Source: Nonomuraea jiangxiensis
Lineage (GTDB): Bacteria > Actinomycetota > Actinomycetes > Streptosporangiales > Streptosporangiaceae
Reading direction: 5' to 3'
DNA length: 64,000 nucleotides
Assembly (NCBI RefSeq): GCF_900099965.1
Contig: NZ_FNDJ01000008.1
Span: 186,001 to 250,000, forward strand
The notes under the pieces are model-generated. The model was not told where the DNA came from. It was given only the letters and a program-made list of their open reading frames with translations, and made no database searches. Positions 33,001 to 40,740 of the stretch are shown here, in pieces; the first letter of the stretch is position 1, and each line of letters opens with the position of its first letter. Both the position numbers and the translations under genes were made by a program.

Positions 33001-34338
33001 ACGAGCTGGCCGTCCGGGATGTGGATCGACCCGCCCAGGCGGACCGCGCCCGACGGCAGCGCCTTCCAGCTCCAGCACTGGAGCCACACCTTCGACTACG
33101 CGCTGGCCGCCGGTGAGGGCGACTGGCGGCGGGCCGGGATCGTGGCCCGCGCGCACGACTACAACCATCCGTTGCGCGCGGTGGTCCAGGGGCCCCACGA
33201 CGGGCCGCTGCCGGCCACGGCGTCGCTGGTGACCGTCGAGCCGGCGGGCGCCGCGGTGCTGGCGGCGTTCAAGGCGGCCGGGAACCCGATCGCGCACGGC
33301 CGTACCCGGCCTTCCGACCCGCGCCAGGGGGTGACCGCCCGCCTCTACGAGCCGCACGGCGAGGAGGTCTCGGTCCGGGTCTCGGCCGCCGTCCCCTTCG
33401 GCGAGGCGGCCGTCGCCGACGTCCTGGAGGTGGCCGGCCCCGAGGCGAAGATCCGCGACGGCGTCCTGCACGCCGAGCTGGCGCCCAGCGAGATCGCCAC
33501 GTTCGTCCTGCGGCCCCGGGAGGACGGTGACCTGGCAGGGGCCGGTGAGCCCGGCATGCCGCTGGCCCGTGCCGCCGAGCCCGCCCAGCCGGTGTACTCG
33601 CGGTTCTGGCTGCACAACCGGGGCTCGGCGCCGATCGGCTACCAGCCGCTGAGCGTGTTCGCCGGCCACGAAGGGGACGGGCGGCTGCGCGTCACGCTGG
33701 CGTCCGACCTGACCGACGCCGACGCCGAGGGCGAGATCCGGGTGATCGCACCCCCCGGTTGGGACGCCTCCCCCTCCGACCGGCCGGTACGGCTCGGCCC
33801 CGGCGGCTGGACGGCCTTCGACGTCGACCTCGCTCCCCCGCCGGACGCGGATCCCGGTCCCTGGCCGGTCGCCGTACGGCTGGAGACGGCCGGGAACTCC
33901 CACGAGGACGTCGTCTTCGTCGACGGCCAGGGCCGCCCGGCCGCCGGCTGCGACCCCGGCCTCCTCGCCGTCGACGTGCCCGCGGAGGGCCTGACCCTGT
34001 CCCCCGGCGACCGCACCACCTGGACCGTACGGCTGCGCAATCTCGCGGGATTCGGCATCAGGGGCGAGGCCCAGGTGATCAGCCCGTGGGGCACCTGGAA
34101 CGTGGTGGACACCGCCGTCCACGCGATCGAGGTGCCCCCGGGCGGGGAGGCGGAGCTGGCCGTCGCCCTGGACGTCCCGCCGGACGCGCGGCCGGGCGAG
34201 TGGTGGGCACTGGTCAAGTGCATGTGGTTCGGCCAGGTGTCCTACTCTCCGGCCGTACCCCTGCGGATCGCGGAGGCCGCACCCGCGCGGACCGGGGAAG
34301 CACCGTCCGCGCTCCCACGGACCGGGGAGGCGGGATGA
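30067..34338 (+). CDS. Glycoside hydrolase family 38 alpha-mannosidase, extended
   Basis: A 1423-residue zinc-dependent retaining alpha-mannosidase, longer than the usual ~1000. The first ~95 residues are Ig-like. The catalytic region opens with SHFHYDPVWWN (zinc ligands H103 or H105 and D107) and has the nucleophile D234 in WQLDAFGHDPQFPG. Around residues 455-480 lies the HHDALTGTESDQVYVDLL zinc-binding segment. C-terminal beta domains follow, the last two resembling NEW3-type modules (LTLSPGDRTTWTVRLRNLAGFG). No signal peptide is seen, so it should act on imported mannosides in the cytosol. ATG 30067; the stop overlaps the next gene by ATGA. Confidence 0.93.
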   Translation: MLTIDAVESTELFVGHDDAPLQILRVTTSAPEGPIEVTVSGGAHGSVSGVPGTGVHEVPVSAAATPGTALGVTVRATGPSGTASATATLVVAEPGWTVHLVSHFHYDPVWWNTQAGYASQWDAQPEAQEVRMSFQFTAFQLIDAHLELARRDPDYRFVLAEVDYLKPYWDAVPENREIIRTLVAEGRLEIMGGTYNEPNTNLTGAETTIRNAVHGVGFQRDVLGGEPATAWQLDAFGHDPQFPGLMADAGLTSSAWARGPFHQWGPSLSMGTYDTPHGDPSGMQFRSEFEWISPSGRGLLTHYMAAHYSAGWSMDSAQSLEAAEESVYGLFLRMRKVAATRNVLVPVGTDYSPPNKWLTEIHRDWNSRYLWPRFVCALPRDFFAAVAAELTASGARLSPQTRDMNPVYTGKDVSYIDTKQAHRAAENELLDAERFAALACLAGDAAYPEAALDKAWRQLVFGAHHDALTGTESDQVYVDLLAGWREAFDLAREVHEGALRHLAARVPTGEHGAVVVFNALAWPRTDVVRAEVAAPFHGLLDENGDAVPAVVEGERGGRVRIAFLAGDVPSVGHRAYRLAPEGRCEGWRQGEGTAIANDRYRLTVDPARGGAVASLVDLATGEELITPGEIGNEIVVYDEYPEHPTYREGPWHLLPTGTSAGSAAAPATSVAVERSPLGERVTVTGSVGPLAYTQVITLWRGVDRVDCATHVDRFDGADKLVRLRWPCAVPGARPVSEVGHAVVGRSFAFPDVDTARHPWTLDNPAHQWFGLSSAARVALRTPDGGTVQHAIGVAEIVVPAEQDTAPLGRDLAVRLARSGVTATCTHAEGNRYGLLAFDSNLPDVRIAVGGPDDNAFTAALLEGADPRHRRELDRALAAGGPALLWVPAGRPAAETFHPDADLRGPGDLPVLVIAGADLREAVAAVVADLGDHVIEHVAEVTGREPGLADRTVAVLNRGVPGFAVDAEGRMHLSLMRSCTSWPSGMWIDPPRRTAPDGSAFQLQHWSHTFDYALAAGEGDWRRAGIVARAHDYNHPLRAVVQGPHDGPLPATASLVTVEPAGAAVLAAFKAAGNPIAHGRTRPSDPRQGVTARLYEPHGEEVSVRVSAAVPFGEAAVADVLEVAGPEAKIRDGVLHAELAPSEIATFVLRPREDGDLAGAGEPGMPLARAAEPAQPVYSRFWLHNRGSAPIGYQPLSVFAGHEGDGRLRVTLASDLTDADAEGEIRVIAPPGWDASPSDRPVRLGPGGWTAFDVDLAPPPDADPGPWPVAVRLETAGNSHEDVVFVDGQGRPAAGCDPGLLAVDVPAEGLTLSPGDRTTWTVRLRNLAGFGIRGEAQVISPWGTWNVVDTAVHAIEVPPGGEAELAVALDVPPDARPGEWWALVKCMWFGQVSYSPAVPLRIAEAAPARTGEAPSALPRTGEAG

Positions 34339-35099
34339 TCGTCGCGCTCGTCGGCGGGACGCCCGTCACACTGGCCGAGGCGGAGGAGCGCCTCGCGGTG
34401 CTGCGCCGCGGACCGCGCGGCGAGCTGCTGCCCGCCCCCGACACGGCCGAGGGCCGCCAGCTCAGGCGCTGGACCGTCCAGGTCCTCATCGCCGAACGGG
34501 TCGTCGCCGCCGAGGCCGTCGCCCGCGGGCTCTCCCCCGCCGACGACCCGCCCCTCGACCCATCCCTCGACCCGCCCCTCGACCTCGACGCCACCGCCCG
34601 GCTGGAGCTCGGCAGCGTCGTCGCGGCCGTGCTGACCGGCTACCCGCCGGCCCGGGCGCTCTACCGGCACCTGACCCGCGACATCACGGTCGGCGACGAC
34701 GAGGTACGCCGCTACTACCGGGCCAACCAGGACAGGTACCGGACCCGGCGGACCCGGCTGGTCGTGCACTGGCACCACGGCCGGCCGGTCAACGGCGGCA
34801 GGCGCTACCCGGTCTCGGCCGCCGAACTCGCCGAACCCGTACGGCATGCCGTGTTCGGCGCCGCCGAGGGCGCCCGGGTCGGGCCGATCGACGGTCACAC
34901 GTTCGACGTCGGCCCGCTGCGCGAGCACGGCGCCCCCTTCGAGCACGCCGCCCCCGCGATCAGGGCCGCGTTGCTCGACGCCCGGCGGCGCCGCCGGTTC
35001 GCCCTCTGGGCCGACGCCCGCTGCGCGCAGGCCGTACTGACGCCGGGCTTCGAGCATCCAGGAGACATCCGCCACCCCGACCACACCCACCGGCACTGA
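34335..35099 (+). CDS. Parvulin/SurA-like protein (PPIase-type N-domain), cytosolic
   Basis: A 254-residue protein of unknown role. The N terminus VALVGGTPVTLAEAEERL and the helical QVLIAERVVAAEAVARG resemble the SurA/PrsA N-domain. DITVGDDEVRRYYRANQDRY is a typical pre-parvulin stretch, and GARVGPIDGHTFDVGPLREHG resembles a degenerate parvulin core. No signal peptide or lipobox. A short repeat PPLDPSLDPPLDLD sits near residue 75. The ATG overlaps the mannosidase stop, so the two are coupled. A folding helper specific to the huge mannosidase is an attractive guess, not shown. Confidence 0.62.
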   Translation: MIVALVGGTPVTLAEAEERLAVLRRGPRGELLPAPDTAEGRQLRRWTVQVLIAERVVAAEAVARGLSPADDPPLDPSLDPPLDLDATARLELGSVVAAVLTGYPPARALYRHLTRDITVGDDEVRRYYRANQDRYRTRRTRLVVHWHHGRPVNGGRRYPVSAAELAEPVRHAVFGAAEGARVGPIDGHTFDVGPLREHGAPFEHAAPAIRAALLDARRRRRFALWADARCAQAVLTPGFEHPGDIRHPDHTHRH

Positions 35100-35152
35100 C
35101 CCCCGTCCCACCACAGAGCCACAGGAAACCCCCCACCTGAAAGGCACCCCCT

Positions 35153-37924
35153 GTGAAACGACCCCCCGGCGGCCTCCTGGCCGCCACTCTCACCGCCGCC
35201 CTCGTCGCCGCCCTGCTCGGATCCGCCCCTGCCAGAGCGGCCGGCGCCGACACCCCGACCCCGGACCAGCAGTGGACCCGGATCCAGCAGATCGTCGGCG
35301 GCATCAAGGGCCGCTGGACCACCCAGGCGTACACCAACGCGGTGAGCAACACGATGCCCGACACCGCCCTGCTCGGCAACGGCGACATCGGCGTCACCTC
35401 CGGAGGCGGCGAGGGCTACAAGACCTTCTACGTCTCCAAGGGCAACTTCTGGACCGGCAACCCCAACCCGTCGCTCGTCTCGCTCGGCGCGGTGACGATC
35501 ACCCCCGTTTCCGGGACCGGCCAGGCCAACCTGGCCCTCGGCGCCACGGCCACGGCCTCCAGCTCCGACGGGTCCTTCCCGCCCGCCCGGGCGGTCAGCG
35601 GCCAGTGGGGACCCGGTTACGAGGGCTGGGTCTCGGCCGTCGGCAAGGTCCAGTCACTCACCCTCGACCTGCGCGCCGCCAAGACCTTCGACCGGTACGT
35701 CGTGCGGCACGACGGCGCGGCCCGGCCCGCCGAGACGGCCCACAACACCCGTGACTTCACCCTCTCGGTCAGCTCCGACGGCTCGGCCTGGCGCACGGTC
35801 GACACCGTCGCCGGCAACGCCGCGAACGTCACCGACCGGAGCTTCGCCCAGGTCACCGCCCGCTACGTACGGCTGAACATCACCGAGCCAACCCAGGGCA
35901 GCAACCCCGACACGATCGCCAACCCGCGCGCCCGCATCGGCCAGATCGAGCTGTACTCGGGCAACGGCCCGACGCAGCCCTCCGGACCGTTCGCCGAGGA
36001 GCAGAACATCCTCAAGGGCGACATCGACACCTCGATGACCATCGGCGGCACCCCCGTGTCCATGCGCACCTGGACCGCCGCCGACAGCAACCTGCTGGTG
36101 ACCCGGATCCAGTCGCTCGGCTCGGCGTCCGTACGGCTCCAGGCGCAGACCTCCACCGGCGCGCCCGACCCGCGCCCCGGCTTCACCAGCACCTCCGGAG
36201 TCGACGGCGGCACCGTGTGGGCCACCCGCCAGACCGCCTCCGGGTCCCGGTGGGTGTCGCGGGCGTCGCTGGCCACCCGCGTGCTCGGCGGCACCCCGGT
36301 CGGCTCGCCCACCTCGGGAGGGGCCGCCGGGCGGATCGTCTTCGACCTGCCCGCCGGGCAGACCGCGACGATCGTGACGGCCGTCGCGGGAGGCGGCCAG
36401 AACCCCGCCGATCCCGGTCCCGCCGCCCGCTCGCTGGCCGCCGCCCAGACCTCCGCGTCGCTCGACTCGCTCTACGCCGCGCACGTGGACTGGTGGAAGC
36501 GCTACTGGCTGAAGTCGTACGTCGACCTGGGCGACGACGTGCTCCAGCGCTACTACTACGGCTCGCTCTACCTGCTGGGCTCGGCGTCGCGGGCCGGGAA
36601 GACGGCCCCCGGCCTGTACGGGATCTGGGCCACGACCGACCATCCGCAGTTCAACGGCGACATGCACCTGAACTACAACTGGATGGCCAACTTCTACGGT
36701 GTCTACTCCAGCAACCGGCCGGAGCTGGCGCTGCCGTACTTCGACCTGGTGGCGGCCTACCTGCCGGAGGCCAGGCGACGGGCCAGGCAGGACCTCGCCC
36801 GGGTCAAGCCCGACTACGTCTCCGCGCGGTTCCCGAGCGGGGGGCTGCCGGGCGGCGTGCTGTTCCCCGTGGGGATCGCTCCCTTCGGCGCGACCGCCGA
36901 CGACAACTACCACCAGCAGGTGGCCAACTCGCTGTTCACGGCCACCCAGTACATCTCCTTCTACGAGTACACGCGGGACCGGGCGTTCCTGTCGGGCACG
37001 GCGTACCCGCTGATGAAGGAGGTGGCCACGTTCTTCAGGTACTGGCTGGAGTGGGACGCCGGCTCGCAGCGCTACAACCTGTGGTCGGGGCCGCACGAGG
37101 GGACGTGGGCCCGTAACTCCAGCCCCGACCTGGGGCTGCTCAGGCGGCTGCTGTCGGCCACAATCTCGGCGAGCGTGGAGCTGGGCGCCGACGCCGCGGA
37201 CCGCGCGACCTGGCAGGGCATGCTCGACCGCCTGGCCCCGCAGCCCAGGACCACGGTCGACGGCCGGTCCGTCTATGCGCTGGGCGACCCCGGCACGATC
37301 AGCGACGGCCGGGCGATCCGTCCCGGTGACAACACGGTCAACCTGGAGTTCGTCCACCCCGGTGAGGTGCTCGGGCTCGGCTCCCCCGCCGCCGACCGGC
37401 AGGCCGCCGTCGCCACGCTCGACGTGATGAACTCCTGGGGACAGGACAACAGTTTCCCGAAGGTGTTCACCCAGGCGGCCAGGGTCGGCTACCCGGCGCA
37501 GAGCCTGATCGACCGGCTGAAGGGCCAGATCTCCACCAGGCTGGCGGGCAACCTGCGGATCATCGACCCCCATCACGGCCTGGAGAAGGCCGGGGCGGTC
37601 GAGGCCGTCAACGATCTGCTGCTGCAGACCGACGGGGGCGTCATGCGGGTCTTCCCGGTGTGGCCCGCGGGCAGGGACGCGTCGTTCGTCAAGCTGCGCG
37701 CCAAGGACGGCCTGGTGGTCTCCAGCGCCCGCACCGGCGGCCAGGTCGGCTACGTCGACGTCACCAGCGAGGCCGGCCGGACCGTACGGCTGGCCAACCC
37801 ATGGCCCGGACGACCGGTCGTGGTCACGAGGGTCGGCGGCGGCACCGTCACGCCCACGGTGAGCGGCGACGTCGTGTCGTTCCCCACCCAGCAGGGAGCC
37901 ACCTACACGATCACCCCCGGCTGA
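35153..37924 (+). CDS. Secreted GH95-like (alpha/alpha)6 glycoside hydrolase with discoidin domain
   Basis: A 923-residue secreted protein: signal peptide to about residue 31 (APARAAG). The N-terminal beta part has NAVSNTMPDTALLGNGDIGVTSGG as in GH95-related enzymes. An F5/8-type (CBM32-like) domain (about 125-265) is inserted: LALGATATASSSDG, FTLSVSSDGSAWRTV and ARYVRLNITEP. The helical catalytic part has DMHLNYNWMANFYGVYSSN and LEFVHPGEV. GH95 enzymes cleave alpha-L-fucosyl or galactosyl ends; substrate here is uncertain. GTG start. Being exported, it could trim the glycan outside before import and mannosidase digestion. Confidence 0.75.
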   Translation: MKRPPGGLLAATLTAALVAALLGSAPARAAGADTPTPDQQWTRIQQIVGGIKGRWTTQAYTNAVSNTMPDTALLGNGDIGVTSGGGEGYKTFYVSKGNFWTGNPNPSLVSLGAVTITPVSGTGQANLALGATATASSSDGSFPPARAVSGQWGPGYEGWVSAVGKVQSLTLDLRAAKTFDRYVVRHDGAARPAETAHNTRDFTLSVSSDGSAWRTVDTVAGNAANVTDRSFAQVTARYVRLNITEPTQGSNPDTIANPRARIGQIELYSGNGPTQPSGPFAEEQNILKGDIDTSMTIGGTPVSMRTWTAADSNLLVTRIQSLGSASVRLQAQTSTGAPDPRPGFTSTSGVDGGTVWATRQTASGSRWVSRASLATRVLGGTPVGSPTSGGAAGRIVFDLPAGQTATIVTAVAGGGQNPADPGPAARSLAAAQTSASLDSLYAAHVDWWKRYWLKSYVDLGDDVLQRYYYGSLYLLGSASRAGKTAPGLYGIWATTDHPQFNGDMHLNYNWMANFYGVYSSNRPELALPYFDLVAAYLPEARRRARQDLARVKPDYVSARFPSGGLPGGVLFPVGIAPFGATADDNYHQQVANSLFTATQYISFYEYTRDRAFLSGTAYPLMKEVATFFRYWLEWDAGSQRYNLWSGPHEGTWARNSSPDLGLLRRLLSATISASVELGADAADRATWQGMLDRLAPQPRTTVDGRSVYALGDPGTISDGRAIRPGDNTVNLEFVHPGEVLGLGSPAADRQAAVATLDVMNSWGQDNSFPKVFTQAARVGYPAQSLIDRLKGQISTRLAGNLRIIDPHHGLEKAGAVEAVNDLLLQTDGGVMRVFPVWPAGRDASFVKLRAKDGLVVSSARTGGQVGYVDVTSEAGRTVRLANPWPGRPVVVTRVGGGTVTPTVSGDVVSFPTQQGATYTITPG

Positions 37925-37949
37925 CCACCCCAACGCCCCGCCCCGCGCC

Positions 37950-38531
37950 TCACTGACCCCACAGCGCGCCGCGGGCCGGTGCGCTGACCGCTCGCCCGAT
38001 GCGGCGCCCGACAAGGCGCTCGGCCTCGGCGAGCGGGTACCAGGCGGCACCCCTCACCTCGGACTCCTGGATGCGCCCCACGTCCGCATCTGTCACGAAA
38101 GCGAACCCGATGTCCAGGTGGTAGTGATCCGGCTCGTCCTTCGCAGGCCGAGCCGGAACCCTGCCGTACTCGATGTAGACGGGGATCGGCGACGCTGGGA
38201 AGACCTTGCCGGGGTCGACACCGGTCTCCTCCGCCAGCTCGCGCACTGACGCGCCGATCAGCGTGGCATCGGTCGGCTCCAGGTGACCTCCCGGCTGCAA
38301 CAGGATCCCGTACGCGCGGTGCTCCACCAGCAGGATCTCGGCACCGCGGACCAGCAGCGCGCTGACAGTCACGTGCATCGGAAAATTCCGCCGCGATGCG
38401 AAATCGGATCCCTGAGACAGCAGCTGCACGGGCTCAGACAGCGGCCCGGCCTCGCCCGGGTGACGCTCAAGGTAGGCGGACAGCGCGCTCGAGATGTCCA
38501 CATCACTGATCGCCACGGGCCACCCCCACAC
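37950..38531 (-). CDS. Nudix hydrolase
   Basis: A 193-residue pyrophosphohydrolase. The Nudix box reads GGHLEPTDATLIGASVRELAEETG, with RELAEETG intact and one extra residue in the loop; the Glu/Gly start varies. Likely hydrolyses a nucleotide-diphosphate-linked substrate. GTG 38531 has GGGAGG only three bases before it; GTG 38516 is an equal alternative. It lies 25 bases from the GH95-like stop on the other strand. Confidence 0.82.
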   Translation of the reverse strand: MWGWPVAISDVDISSALSAYLERHPGEAGPLSEPVQLLSQGSDFASRRNFPMHVTVSALLVRGAEILLVEHRAYGILLQPGGHLEPTDATLIGASVRELAEETGVDPGKVFPASPIPVYIEYGRVPARPAKDEPDHYHLDIGFAFVTDADVGRIQESEVRGAAWYPLAEAERLVGRRIGRAVSAPARGALWGQ

Positions 38532-38597
38532 CAGCCTCCCAGGCCAGTCACTGTATGACTACCCTGCCCCGCCGGGTCAGGGCCATGATGGCTATCG

Positions 38598-39614
38598 TCA
38601 GCGGCGGCGCAGGCGCTTGTCGGTGATGGCAGGGGTGGGATCGATGTAGAGGTCCCCCGGGTTGACGTCGACGCCAGGAGGCACGATGTCGTCGATCCGG
38701 TCGAGGAGGTCGTCACCGAGCTCCACCTCGGCGCCGGCGAGGAGATCGTCGAGGTGCTCGGGGCGGCGGGGGCCGATCAGCACCGCGGTGACCGCGGGGT
38801 GGGCGCGGACGAAAGCGGTCGCCAGGTGCGAGAGCGGCAGGCCGGCCTCGTCGGCCAGGGCGTTGAGTTTCTGTACGGCGGCGGCCTTGGCCCGTACGCC
38901 GGGCTGCGAGAGGTCGAACACCCTCGCGCCCAGTCCGGCGTTGCGGTGCCCCGCGGTGGGGTCGGCGCGGCCGGACAGCCAGCCGGCGTTGAGGGGGCTG
39001 AAGGTCAGCACGCCCATGCCGTACCGCTGGGCGGTGGGCAGCACGCGATCCTCCACCCCGCGGGTGAGCAGCGAGTACGGCGGCTGCTCGGTGCGGAAGC
39101 GGTGATGTCCGCGGCGCTCGGCCGTCCACTGCGCCGCCACGATCTCCTCGGGAGCGAAGAACGAGCCGCCGATGGCGCGGACCTTCCCGGCGCGGATCAG
39201 GTCGGACAGGGCGCCGAGGGTCTCGTCGACGTCGGTGCGCGGATCCGGCCGGTGCATCTGGTACAGGTCGATGTGGTCGGTGTCCAGGCGGCGCAGGCTG
39301 TCCTCGACCGCCTGGCGGATCCAGCGTGCCGAGCCTCCGCGGCGGTTGGGGTCCTCGCCCATCGGCAGCCCGAACTTGGTGGCCAGCACGACGTCGTCCC
39401 GGCGGCCTTTGAGCGCCTTGCCCACGATCGTCTCCGACTCGCCGCCGGAGTACACGTCGGCGGTGTCGATGAGGTTGATACCGGCGTCCAGCGCCGTGTA
39501 GATCATGCGGATCGACTCGTCGTGGTCGGTGTTGCCCATCGCGCCGAACATCATCGCGCCGAGCGCGTATTCGCTTACCGACAGGCCGGTCCCGCCGAGA
39601 ATCCTGTGCTTCAT
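38598..39614 (-). CDS. Aldo/keto reductase
   Basis: A 338-residue NADPH-dependent AKR. The catalytic tetrad is visible: Asp and Tyr in LIDTADVYSGGESE, Lys in LATKFGLPMG and His in YQMHRPDPRTDVDETL. The late NADPH segment LIGPRRPEHLDDLL is present. ATG 39614 follows GGAAGAAG. A perfect inverted repeat lies directly upstream and an XRE regulator is divergent, which suggests specific repression. Confidence 0.92.
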   Translation of the reverse strand: MKHRILGGTGLSVSEYALGAMMFGAMGNTDHDESIRMIYTALDAGINLIDTADVYSGGESETIVGKALKGRRDDVVLATKFGLPMGEDPNRRGGSARWIRQAVEDSLRRLDTDHIDLYQMHRPDPRTDVDETLGALSDLIRAGKVRAIGGSFFAPEEIVAAQWTAERRGHHRFRTEQPPYSLLTRGVEDRVLPTAQRYGMGVLTFSPLNAGWLSGRADPTAGHRNAGLGARVFDLSQPGVRAKAAAVQKLNALADEAGLPLSHLATAFVRAHPAVTAVLIGPRRPEHLDDLLAGAEVELGDDLLDRIDDIVPPGVDVNPGDLYIDPTPAITDKRLRRR

Positions 39615-39627
39615 CCGTCTTCTTCCT

Positions 39628-39660
39628 GGTGCTTGATGGCTGTGCGGGCAGTCAAGCACC
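39628..39660. promoter_or_regulatory. Inverted repeat, candidate operator of the XRE regulator
   Basis: GGTGCTTGA (39628-39636) and TCAAGCACC (39652-39660) form a perfect 9-base inverted repeat with 15 bases between, 14 bases upstream of the AKR start. It covers the likely AKR promoter. Confidence 0.75.
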
Positions 39661-39743
39661 GCTCGTGGCCGGGGTGGGAGGCTCGGTGGGACCGGGGGTC
39701 CGGCAGACCCCCTCTGGCGGCCGGTGTCGCGTAAGTGCTGGTC

Positions 39744-39749
39744 TACCGT
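39744..39749 (+). promoter_or_regulatory. -10 box (TACCGT) of a probable leaderless mRNA for the XRE regulator
   Basis: TACCGT is followed by six bases and ATG 39756, without a ribosome site. This fits the TAnnnT leaderless pattern and fixes the start. Confidence 0.5.
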
Positions 39750-39755
39750 GGTGTC

Positions 39756-40637
39756 ATGGGCACGGAACCGAACACGGAGCTGCGGGATTTCCTCCACACC
39801 CGCCGCGCCAAGATCACCCCGGCGGAGGCGGGCCTGGCGCCGCAGCCCGGCGCCCGGCGTGTTCCGGGGCTGCGGCGTGAGGAGGTCGCCCAGCTCGCCG
39901 GCGTCAGCGTCGACTACTACGTCCGGCTGGAGCGCGGCCGCCATGTGAACGTCTCCGAATCGGTCCTGGACGCGATCGCGCGTGCCCTGCGGCTCAACGA
40001 GCTGGAGCGGGCGCACCTGTTCCGGCTCGCCCGGCCGACCCGCAGGCGGCCGCGTACGCTGCCGCCGCAACGCGTCCGCCCTGGCCTGCGGCTTCTGCTG
40101 GACAGCCTGACCGAGGTCCCGGCCATCGTGCTGGGCCGGCGCATGGACATACTGGCCAGCAACCGCCTGGGCCGGGCCCTGTACACCGACTTCGAAGCCC
40201 TGCCCGCCCGCGACCGCAACGTCGCCCGCCTGATCTTCCTCGACGACTCCTTCCGGTCGCTCTACGCCGACTGGGACGACGCCGCCCGCGGCGTCGTCTC
40301 CTCCCTGCGCCTGTACGCCGGACGCCACCCGCATGACCCCGCCCTGGCCGAGCTGGTCGGCGAACTCTCCATCCGCGACGCCGACTTCCGCGGCTGGTGG
40401 GCCGACCACGACGTCTTCGAGCGCACGCACGGCACCAAGCGCTACCACCATCCCCTCGTCGGCGAGCTCGTCCTGGGCTACGAGGCGTTCACCGCGGCCG
40501 ACGACCCGGAGCAGACCCTGGGCGTTTCCACGGTCGAACCCGGCTCGCCCTCCGCGGAACGCCTGAAACTGCTCGCCAGCTGGACCGGCCCCACGGAGCA
40601 GAAGTCGGTAGCCGGAACTCGCACACCGCGGGCCTGA
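39756..40637 (+). CDS. XRE-family regulator with MmyB-like ligand domain
   Basis: A 293-residue regulator. The N-terminal HTH is clear (PGLRREEVAQLAGVSVDYYVRLERGR), and the C-terminal PAS-like MmyB domain has ILASNRLGRALY and SIRDADFRGWWADHDV. Family members commonly repress a neighbouring reductase gene. It diverges from the aldo/keto reductase across a perfect inverted repeat. ATG 39756. Confidence 0.9.
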   Translation: MGTEPNTELRDFLHTRRAKITPAEAGLAPQPGARRVPGLRREEVAQLAGVSVDYYVRLERGRHVNVSESVLDAIARALRLNELERAHLFRLARPTRRRPRTLPPQRVRPGLRLLLDSLTEVPAIVLGRRMDILASNRLGRALYTDFEALPARDRNVARLIFLDDSFRSLYADWDDAARGVVSSLRLYAGRHPHDPALAELVGELSIRDADFRGWWADHDVFERTHGTKRYHHPLVGELVLGYEAFTAADDPEQTLGVSTVEPGSPSAERLKLLASWTGPTEQKSVAGTRTPRA

Positions 40638-40740
40638 GCCATCCGGCACGATCCTGTGGTCGTGGATGTGCGTCGAGCAGCGCGAGATTGCAGCATGATC
40701 GTTGTCGTGCCGGTCATCGCCTTGACGCTGGAGGACAGGT

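Noticed and set aside
31243..34122. 959-codon leftward frame opposite the GH38 gene
   Set aside because: His/Arg/Gly-rich shadow with no motif; GH38 catalytic motifs fix the coding strand.
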